From Deltaproteobacteria bacterium (GTDB lineage Bacteria > Desulfobacterota > DSM-4660 > Desulfatiglandales > HGW-15), in assembly GCA_016931115.1 (NCBI GenBank), contig JAFGFM010000092.1, forward strand, positions 18,703 to 82,702: a stretch of DNA of 64,000 nt, written 5' to 3'. The translations under genes were made by a program, and so were the position numbers. Of this stretch, positions 28,516 through 36,261 are shown piece by piece. Each line of letters starts with the position of its first letter. Position 1 is the first letter of the stretch. The notes beneath the pieces are model-generated. The model was not told where the DNA came from. It did no database searches and saw only the letters and a program-made list of their open reading frames with translations.

Positions 28516-29538
28516 TACTATCTACTCATTATAATAGCCATTTTTATTATGATACTTAACGGCTGTATCCCCCATACAACAGGTGAGACAGAGGTAGGTG
28601 TGAGGACAAAAAAGATAGCATTCTGGGGTAAGAAGGGTGTTGAGGAAAAGGTCTATGAACCAGGGTCAACCTATTTTTTTCTTCCCTTTATAAATGACTG
28701 GAATACCTTTGATACCAAACTCCAGAACCTGGAGTTTACACATGAAGAAAAACGAGGCGACAGGGGCAAAAAAGATGATCTCCTGTTTAAAACCATTGAT
28801 GGTAATGATATTAGCCTCGATATGATTATTGCCTACAGGATTGACCCTACAAAGGCTCATATAATTTTGCAGGATGTTGCGAGAAATGACTTGGAATTAA
28901 GGGATAAGATAATTCGCACTGTAGCGCGGAGTAAACCCAGGGATATATTTGGTGAGTTAAAGACCGAGGAGTTCTATGTTGCAGGGAGGCGAGATACACA
29001 GGCGCTAAAGGCTAAAAAATTGTTACAGGAGATGCTCGAACCAATGGGAATTGTTGTGGAAAAGGTATTAACCAAAGATTACCGCTTTAATGACAATTAC
29101 CAGCAGGCAATTGAAGATAAAAAGGTGGCTGATCAGATGGTAGAAAAAAATAAATCTGGGCAGCACGCCATTGCCGAGGAGTATAAGCGAAAACTGGAAG
29201 ACTCTAAAGGTGAAGTAAATAAGATGATCGCTGATGTTGATGGTGAATTTCTGAAGGCAAAGATTGAAGTAGATGCATATTTTGAAAAACAGCAACTTAT
29301 TGCAGAGGCAATAAAGGCAGAAGGTATTGCAGAGGCACAGGGAATCACCGAGATGAATAAGGCAATGGCAAGCGCTGGCGGTGAGGCCATGGTAAAGCTC
29401 AGGATTGCAGAGGCCATACAGGGTAAAAAGATAATACTTTTACCTGTATCTGAGGGTGGCATGAACCTCAAGACCACAAATATAAATGAGCTAATTAATA
29501 CAATGGGTGTGAAAAGCCTTGCGACTGAAGAAAAGTAA
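28516..29538 (+). CDS. SPFH/band 7 lipoprotein
   Basis: Second in-frame Met (MRKYYLLIIIAIFIMILNGC) gives a lipobox-like signal; SPFH-type body; long charged helix. Confidence 0.8.
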   Translation, partial: YYLLIIIAIFIMILNGCIPHTTGETEVGVRTKKIAFWGKKGVEEKVYEPGSTYFFLPFINDWNTFDTKLQNLEFTHEEKRGDRGKKDDLLFKTIDGNDISLDMIIAYRIDPTKAHIILQDVARNDLELRDKIIRTVARSKPRDIFGELKTEEFYVAGRRDTQALKAKKLLQEMLEPMGIVVEKVLTKDYRFNDNYQQAIEDKKVADQMVEKNKSGQHAIAEEYKRKLEDSKGEVNKMIADVDGEFLKAKIEVDAYFEKQQLIAEAIKAEGIAEAQGITEMNKAMASAGGEAMVKLRIAEAIQGKKIILLPVSEGGMNLKTTNINELINTMGVKSLATEEK

Positions 29539-29604
29539 ATTGAATACCACTCTTGTTTAAAAAAAATGATATTCATTTCCCTGTATCATTAAAATAGCAG
29601 AATG

Positions 29605-29631
29605 TAAGGTGGCATTTTATATGCCACCTTA
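29605..29631 (+). terminator. Stem-loop downstream of the band 7 genes
   Basis: TAAGGTGGCAT-tttat-ATGCCACCTTA. Confidence 0.65.
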
Positions 29632-29926
29632 TATAGTTGGTGTGCAAAACCCCTCCTTTCATGGTCATCCTGTGTGACATCAAATATGGCCCGGCGTTCC
29701 ACATAATTTAAATAATCATATCGGTAAGCCTGGCCATACCTGCATCCATCGCAGGTTATTCAAAGTAAACCCTGTTTAAAATACCAGCATATTAATAACA
29801 AAAATGAATCAATAAATGATTAAAACAACAATAATGTATATTATATTAACTCTGTCAGTATCTAAATAAAATGAAAAACAAGTGGAATATCAATGTGATA
29901 GATGTTAATATTTTTTAAATCCAGTT

Positions 29927-29942
29927 TGGTACGGGACTTGCT
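29927..29942 (+). promoter_or_regulatory. Sigma54 (-24/-12) promoter upstream of amt
   Basis: TGGTACGGGACTTGCT against consensus TGGCACG-N4-TTGCW, with GG-N10-GC spacing. Confidence 0.8.
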
Positions 29943-29965
29943 CATAGTAAAGACAGGTGTCCGAT

Positions 29966-30049
29966 CCAAAGGGGCATGACCTCCTTTTGGAATGAGGATG
30001 AAAGTGTTGAACGAAAACTGATTAAAAAATTAAGTGATTAAAAGGAGGT
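29966..30049 (+). promoter_or_regulatory. Candidate RNA switch in the amt leader: hairpin versus anti-SD pairing
   Basis: ACCTCCTTTT (29979-29988) is perfectly complementary to SD region AAAAGGAGGT (30040-30049); the same strand can pair with CCAAAGGGG (29966-29974). Confidence 0.5.
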
Positions 30050-30059
30050 AATTAATAAA

Positions 30060-31418
30060 ATGTTAAAAAAGGTCTTGTTGATTTCATCAATATTACTATC
30101 TGTCTCTGGACTTGCAATGGCGGCTGACCCTTCAGGGGCTGAGACCCTGGCCCAGAACAGTATGGCGCCTATTGACTATGTATGGGTGCTTGTTTGCGGT
30201 TTTCTGGTCTTTTTCATGCAGGCAGGGTTCGCCATGGTTGAGGCAGGGTTTTGCAGGGCAAAGAATGCCACCAACCTTATGGCTAAAAATGCCCTTGACT
30301 TCATAGTTGCTTCACTTGTCTTTATGGCCTTTGGGTTCGCCTTTATGATGGGAAATGATTTAGGCGGATTTATAGGTACTTCAGGATGGTTTTTACATGG
30401 TGAGAACTATGATGTCGGAAGATACCTTACATTTTTCTGGCAGCTGGTGTTTGCCGGTACTGCTGCTACCATAGTTTCAGGGGCCGTTGCTGAACGCCTG
30501 AAATTTGGCGCCTATTTTGTTTACAGTTTTATTGTAATTGCATTTATATACCCTATTTTTGGTCACTGGGTATGGGGAGGTGGATGGCTTTCACAACTTC
30601 CATTTGGAGCCGGTCATGTGGATTTTGCAGGTTCAGGGGTTGTTCATACAGTTGGTGGGTTTGTAGCCCTTGCCGGCGCCATAGTGCTTGGCCCGCGTTT
30701 TGGTAAGTTTGGTAAAGATGGAAAACCAAAGGCTATACCAGGGCACAGTATAACCCTGGCTGCCCTTGGTACATTCATACTGTGGTTTGGATGGTTCGGG
30801 TTTAATCCCGGTTCAACCTTCTCAGCGCATCAACTGAGGATAGCAGTTGTCGCTGTTAATACAAACATGGCTGCTGCTGCCGGCGGTGCAATGGCAATAT
30901 TGATTGTATATCTTAAGACGAAAAAGTGGGACGTTGGTATGATGCTCAATGGTATACTTGCTGGTCTCGTTGCTGTTACCGCGCCCTGCGCATGGATTGA
31001 GGCATGGGCGGCTGTAGTGATAGGGCTGGTAGCCGGTGCCCTTGTGGTGATGAGTGTTTACTTCTGGGAGGGCCGCGGCATTGATGACCCTGTTGGCGCA
31101 GTGAGTGTTCACGGTATTAATGGCGTATGGGGACTCATAAGTGTTGGTCTTTTTGCAGATGGCACCTATGGACTCTGTACGACAAGTGAACCCCTTGTGA
31201 GAGGGTTATTTTACGGAGGCGGTTTTGATCAGCTGATTGCCCAGGTTATAGGGGCTGCTGTTGCGGTTACATGGTCATTTGTGCTTGGGTTTATTACCTT
31301 TAAGTTGATGGATAAGATTATCGGTATAAGGGTAACACCGCAGGAAGAAATAAAGGGTCTGGATATACAGGAGCATGGAACCCCGGCATATCCGAATTTC
31401 TATTCAAATAACAATTAA
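30060..31418 (+). CDS. amt: Ammonium transporter
   Basis: DYVWVLVCGFLVFFMQAGFAMVEAGFCRAKNATN; FGHWVWGGGWL; FNPGSTF. Confidence 0.95.
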   Translation: MLKKVLLISSILLSVSGLAMAADPSGAETLAQNSMAPIDYVWVLVCGFLVFFMQAGFAMVEAGFCRAKNATNLMAKNALDFIVASLVFMAFGFAFMMGNDLGGFIGTSGWFLHGENYDVGRYLTFFWQLVFAGTAATIVSGAVAERLKFGAYFVYSFIVIAFIYPIFGHWVWGGGWLSQLPFGAGHVDFAGSGVVHTVGGFVALAGAIVLGPRFGKFGKDGKPKAIPGHSITLAALGTFILWFGWFGFNPGSTFSAHQLRIAVVAVNTNMAAAAGGAMAILIVYLKTKKWDVGMMLNGILAGLVAVTAPCAWIEAWAAVVIGLVAGALVVMSVYFWEGRGIDDPVGAVSVHGINGVWGLISVGLFADGTYGLCTTSEPLVRGLFYGGGFDQLIAQVIGAAVAVTWSFVLGFITFKLMDKIIGIRVTPQEEIKGLDIQEHGTPAYPNFYSNNN

Positions 31419-31426
31419 TGCTATAA

Positions 31427-31458
31427 GGTCTGCCTTCACAATGGAGTGAGGGCCGACC
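31427..31458 (+). promoter_or_regulatory. Stem-loop immediately upstream of the glnK SD
   Basis: GGTC-tg-CCTTCAC-aatgga-GTGAGGG-cc-GACC, followed by tgaaggagg. Confidence 0.5.
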
Positions 31459-31474
31459 TGAAGGAGGTAAAAAT

Positions 31475-31813
31475 ATGCAAAAGATTGAGGCAGTCATAAG
31501 GGTTGAAAAACTTGATGAGGTATCCGAGGCCCTGGAAAAATTCGGCCTTCCGGGAATGATGGTGACACATATTGAAGGTCATGGTAATCAGAAGGGTGTG
31601 GTTGAGCAGTTCAGGGGCCGTGAATTCAAGGTGAATTTCATACCGAAAATCAGGATAGAGATAATAGTAAAGGATCAGGATGTGGAAAAAATTGTAGCTG
31701 AGATCATTAAGATCGCAAGGACTGGCGAGATCGGTGATGGAAAGATATTCATAACCGATATAAAGGATGTAATAAGGATCAGGACTGGCGAAAAGGGTGA
31801 TAAGGCAATATGA
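31475..31813 (+). CDS. glnK: Nitrogen regulatory protein P-II
   Basis: MQKIEAVIRVEKLDEVSEALEKFGLPGMMVTHIEGHG; GEIGDGKIFITDIKDVIRIRTGEKGDKAI. Confidence 0.93.
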   Translation: MQKIEAVIRVEKLDEVSEALEKFGLPGMMVTHIEGHGNQKGVVEQFRGREFKVNFIPKIRIEIIVKDQDVEKIVAEIIKIARTGEIGDGKIFITDIKDVIRIRTGEKGDKAI

Positions 31814-31876
31814 TCAAAGGTTAAAAGCAACACCTTAAAGATCCTTAAATTAGTAATAGTTGATTTGCAGTGACAT

Positions 31877-31912
31877 CAAAGCTGTTAAAGAGCATATTCT
31901 TTAACAGCTTTG
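31877..31912 (+). terminator. Rho-independent terminator after glnK
   Basis: Perfect 15-bp stem CAAAGCTGTTAAAGA / TCTTTAACAGCTTTG followed by TTTTT. Confidence 0.9.
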
Positions 31913-32080
31913 TTTTTATGGAGTAGACTTCAGGGCAAAACACTCATCTATCAAGCCTCTCTTTTCTGTTTTGTCATCTAACCTGAACAGGCATGGTTGC
32001 ATTTTCTAAATTATTCAATTAGATTGCTTTCATTTTATTGGTCATAAATATTAACCTGTCACGCAGTTACAGATACAATT

Positions 32081-32305
32081 TTGATGAAGCCAGGATTAAA
32101 GATATATTTTGCAGGGGCGATCAGAGGCGGGAGAGATCATGTCCATGTATATAATGAGATGATTAATTTTCTCAGGGGCTTTGGTGAGGTGTTAATCAAG
32201 CATGAAGGTGATCAGGCCCTGACAGAAAAAGGGGACGATGGACCTGATGACAGGTTTATCCATGATCGTGACATGGCCTGGATGAATAAGGATAGAAATA
32301 AGTGA
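32081..32305 (+). pseudogene. Truncated nucleoside 2-deoxyribosyltransferase-like fragment
   Basis: LKIYFAGAIRGGRDHVHVYNEMINFLRGFGEVLIKHEGD...DRFIHDRDMAWMNK matches only the N-terminal half of the family. Confidence 0.6.
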
Positions 32306-34179
32306 AAATAGCCCTTGAACTGCTTGCACCTGCGGGCACCGCTGAAATCGGGAAGGCAGCCATTGATCATGGCGCTGATGCCGTATATATCGGGGCGCCA
32401 AAATTCAGCGCAAGGGCACAGGCAGGTAACAGCATTAATGATATTGCAGAACTGGTAAAATATGCTCACCTGTTTCATGCAAATGTGTATGTTGCGCTAA
32501 ACACCATCCTGACTGACCCTGAGATAGATCAGACAATGGATCTTATAAGGTTTCTCTATGAAGCCCGCATTGACGGCCTTATCATCCAGGATGTGGGGCT
32601 CCTTGAACTTGATCTGCCGCCAGTTTCTCTTATTGCCAGTACCCAGATGCACAATACCACACCTGAAAAGGTACAGTTTCTTGAATCTGTTGGTTTTAAA
32701 AGGGTTATACTTGCAAGAGAGCTTTCATTAAATGAGATCAGGGCAATCAGAGACAGGACAAAGGTTGAGCTTGAGGTTTTTGTACACGGCGCCCTCTGTG
32801 TGTCTTACAGCGGTCAGTGCTATATGAGCCAGTATGCATTCGGGCGAAGCGGAAATCGCGGTGTATGCGCACAGCCATGCCGCCACCAGTACTCCCTTAT
32901 GGATGGTAATAATAAAACAGTTATCAGGGATAAATACCTGCTCTCCCTTAAAGACATGAACCGTGTAAAGGCCATTGGCGATCTTGTTACCGCAGGAGTA
33001 ACTTCATTCAAGATAGAGGGCAGATATAAAGAGATAGATTATGTGAAAAATATCACAGCGATGTACAGGCAGGCTATTGATATGTTTATTGCCCAGAATC
33101 CAAGATACCGCCCTGCCTCAAGCGGCACATGTACCTTCGGATTTAAGCCTGATCCATTTAAAAGTTTTAACCGCGGATTTACAGCCTATTTTATTAATGG
33201 TGACCGTAAAAAGATGGGAACCCCTGATTCACCAAAATCAATGGGTGAGTTTATAGGCACAGTGGATAAGACTGGCAGGGATAGTTTCAACATTAAAGGT
33301 CATAACCTTAAAAATGGAGATGGCTTATGCTTTTTCACCCCTGAACATGAACTGACCGGATGCAGGGTGGACAGGGTTGAAGGGGACAGGGTTTTTCCTA
33401 ATACCCTGTCAGATATTTCAGCAGGCGCAGCCATATACAGGAATCTTGATATGGATTTTAACCGTATCCTAAAAGGTTCGATAAGTTGCCGGAATATTTC
33501 AGTTGAGATGAGTTTTGTTCAGGATGAAGCGGGTATAAAGTTAACCGTTAAAGATGAGGATAGCATTACAGTAGAGATACAGCAGAAAATACCATTTGAA
33601 CCGGCCCGAAACCCTGAGCTCACCCGCTCCACTATTGAGAACCAGCTGATGCGTACAAAGGATACTTCTTACAGGGTGAAATCAATATCTATCAGTCCTG
33701 ACCAGCCTGGTTTTATGCCCCTGAGTATTATTAATGATATCAGGCGGAGGATCATTGAAAAATTAACCATTGCACGTATTGAACAATTCTTCAGCAAAGG
33801 TGAAAAGGTAGTCCCCAATAGTGTGCCATACCCTGAACGAGAACTTGACTACAGGGCCAATATCCTTAATTCAAAGGCAATGGCATTTTATGAGCGTCAC
33901 GGGGCTAAAATAACTGAGATGGCCCTAGAGTCGGATGATGAGATCAGAAAAAATCATAAGACAGGCAGGCTGGTGATGACCACAAAGTACTGTTTAAGGT
34001 ATGAACTTGATGCCTGCATGAGATCAAAGGATGTAAACAATAACAGGCTGAAAGCTCCACTGCGGATAAGCGACAGGCAGCATACCTACAGACTAGAATT
34101 TGACTGCATGAATTGCCGAATGATGATCATTGCTGAAGGTGAGGACTCTGTAGTATCGGGAGAGAGTGATAAAAGATGA
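32302..34179 (+). CDS. Peptidase U32 family protein
   Basis: LELLAPAGTAEIGKAAIDHGADAVYIG; VFVHGALCVSYSGQCYMSQ; GNRGVCAQPCR. Confidence 0.93.
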   Translation: MKIALELLAPAGTAEIGKAAIDHGADAVYIGAPKFSARAQAGNSINDIAELVKYAHLFHANVYVALNTILTDPEIDQTMDLIRFLYEARIDGLIIQDVGLLELDLPPVSLIASTQMHNTTPEKVQFLESVGFKRVILARELSLNEIRAIRDRTKVELEVFVHGALCVSYSGQCYMSQYAFGRSGNRGVCAQPCRHQYSLMDGNNKTVIRDKYLLSLKDMNRVKAIGDLVTAGVTSFKIEGRYKEIDYVKNITAMYRQAIDMFIAQNPRYRPASSGTCTFGFKPDPFKSFNRGFTAYFINGDRKKMGTPDSPKSMGEFIGTVDKTGRDSFNIKGHNLKNGDGLCFFTPEHELTGCRVDRVEGDRVFPNTLSDISAGAAIYRNLDMDFNRILKGSISCRNISVEMSFVQDEAGIKLTVKDEDSITVEIQQKIPFEPARNPELTRSTIENQLMRTKDTSYRVKSISISPDQPGFMPLSIINDIRRRIIEKLTIARIEQFFSKGEKVVPNSVPYPERELDYRANILNSKAMAFYERHGAKITEMALESDDEIRKNHKTGRLVMTTKYCLRYELDACMRSKDVNNNRLKAPLRISDRQHTYRLEFDCMNCRMMIIAEGEDSVVSGESDKR

Positions 34180-34904
34180 CACAATCAAGACGACATGAAC
34201 CTGCCGGAGGCATATCAATCATTTTTGAGGACAGGGATATCATTGTGATAAATAAACCTGTCGGGCTTTTAACCATTGGCACTGACCGGGAAAAGACAAA
34301 AACCGCGCACTTTTTACTTAATGATTATGTCAGGAAAGGTAACTCCAAATCCTCGAACAGGGTATATGTGGTGCATCGTCTTGACAGGGAGACATCAGGC
34401 ATACTGGTTTTTGCAAAAAGTGAACAGGCAAAAAGGTATCTTCAGGATAACTGGGAGAAGACTGAAAAGCACTACCTTGCTATCCTTCATGGTAACCTGA
34501 AGGAGAAAGAAGGCACCATATCTTCATACCTTACCGAAAACAGGGCTCTCAAGGTCTATTCGACTAACGATCCTTCAAAGGGCAGGCTTTCACATACCGC
34601 TTATAAGGTTCTTGAAGAGCAAAAAGGGTTCACTATGGTTGATGTTAACCTTATTACCGGCCGCAAGCACCAGATTCGTGTACACTTTGCAGAAATGGGC
34701 CATCCTGTGGTCGGTGACAAAAAATATGTGCCAGATGAGGCTGTATCAAAAAGACTTGCACTCCATGCCTGTTCAATAATGTTTAATCACCCGTTCACCC
34801 GTAAACCAATGACCTTTGATACAGGCATACCTGATGAATTTGTAAGGCTTTTCCGAAGGCTACAAGGTATAACTATAAACGATGAAAGAGGAAAAAAAAG
34901 ATGA
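34176..34904 (+). CDS. RluA-family pseudouridine synthase
   Basis: VVHRLDRETSGILVFAKS; LITGRKHQIRVHFAEMGHPVVGDKKY. Confidence 0.93.
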   Translation: MTQSRRHEPAGGISIIFEDRDIIVINKPVGLLTIGTDREKTKTAHFLLNDYVRKGNSKSSNRVYVVHRLDRETSGILVFAKSEQAKRYLQDNWEKTEKHYLAILHGNLKEKEGTISSYLTENRALKVYSTNDPSKGRLSHTAYKVLEEQKGFTMVDVNLITGRKHQIRVHFAEMGHPVVGDKKYVPDEAVSKRLALHACSIMFNHPFTRKPMTFDTGIPDEFVRLFRRLQGITINDERGKKR

Positions 34905-36253
34905 AAAAATTTATGAAAATTATGCTTGTAATAGCCGGGCTTATTCTTGTTGCGGTAATTGTACTAGCAGCCATGTACCGCGATACAATAGGGATCATGC
35001 TGGGAAATAGAAAGGTTGAACCCCACACAGAGGTGGTTCGTGACATTGCAACTTCACCTGTTCAGCCGATTACAAGAGGAGAGGCAGACTGGATAAGCTG
35101 GCGCAATATTAATGGCGATAACAGGAACGGGGATTCAGGTATAAAAACAGACTGGTCAAATGGACTTAAAAAGATATGGGAGATAGATTACCTGTGTGAT
35201 GGAGAGGACAGTGCAACATGGTCTGCGCCGGTTGTGCAGGGTAACAGGCTTGTAGTCTGTGGACGTGATGGCAAAAATGACGTTGTATACTGTCTTAACC
35301 CGGAAGATGGCGGACTTATTTGGATACAATCATATCCGGCTGAAACATCGGATCAATATGGCATGGGTTTCAGGGCAACCCCCTGGATTGATAATGATCG
35401 TGTATATACCTATGGCAGGGGCGGAGATCTTGCCTGCTGGAATCTTTTAAATGGTGAAAAGATCTGGCAGAGGAATGTCCGCGATGCAGGAGGTGAAGAA
35501 CCTACATGGGGGCTTTCATCATCTCCCCTTGTAACCGATTCACTTGTCATAGTTAACGCTGGTGGGAGCGCACGCACTATAGCATATGATAAGATGACAG
35601 GGGATATGGTGTGGAAGGCAGGGCAGGGACAGGCCGGTTATGCTGCTATTACCATTATGGAGATTGATGGTGAACCGGTAGTACTCTCCTTTCATGGGAA
35701 GGGGCTTGCAGCGATTACCCTGAATGATGGCAAGGTGCTGTGGGACATTGAATGGCAGACTGACTATGACGTTAATGCCACCACACCGGTTGTAAAAGAT
35801 AACCTGGTATTCATCACATCCGGTTATAAAACCGGCAGTGAACTGCTAAGGGTTAGTAAATCAGGCGCCGAGGTTGTGTGGAAAAATAAGGAATTTGCAT
35901 CACACCATTCAGACCCGTTTATTATCGGTAACTACATATATGGCTATTCCGGTGACAGCATGCAGAATAAGGGCTTTTTCAAGTGCCTTGAACTTGAAAC
36001 CGGCATGGAAAAATGGAGTACAAAAGAGATGGGGTGGGGCACATGTATTGCTGTGGAGGATTATCTCCTGTGCAAAGATGTCAAGGGTAGCCTGTTTCTT
36101 ATGAGACCTGATCCTGAAAAATTTGTAAAGGTTGCGGAGCTGCCAAAGATATGGGGCAAGGTAAGCGGGGCAACATGGACAAAACCCATACTGGTTAATG
36201 GCAGGCTCTACCTGAGATTCAAACAGGGTCTGATGTGCTATGAAATAAAGTAG
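34901..36253 (+). CDS. PQQ-binding-like beta-propeller repeat protein, membrane anchored
   Basis: N-terminal TM; repeated LVVCGRDGKNDVVYCLNPEDGGLIW-type blades. Confidence 0.85.
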   Translation: MKKFMKIMLVIAGLILVAVIVLAAMYRDTIGIMLGNRKVEPHTEVVRDIATSPVQPITRGEADWISWRNINGDNRNGDSGIKTDWSNGLKKIWEIDYLCDGEDSATWSAPVVQGNRLVVCGRDGKNDVVYCLNPEDGGLIWIQSYPAETSDQYGMGFRATPWIDNDRVYTYGRGGDLACWNLLNGEKIWQRNVRDAGGEEPTWGLSSSPLVTDSLVIVNAGGSARTIAYDKMTGDMVWKAGQGQAGYAAITIMEIDGEPVVLSFHGKGLAAITLNDGKVLWDIEWQTDYDVNATTPVVKDNLVFITSGYKTGSELLRVSKSGAEVVWKNKEFASHHSDPFIIGNYIYGYSGDSMQNKGFFKCLELETGMEKWSTKEMGWGTCIAVEDYLLCKDVKGSLFLMRPDPEKFVKVAELPKIWGKVSGATWTKPILVNGRLYLRFKQGLMCYEIK

Positions 36254-36261
36254 TTTAGTGT

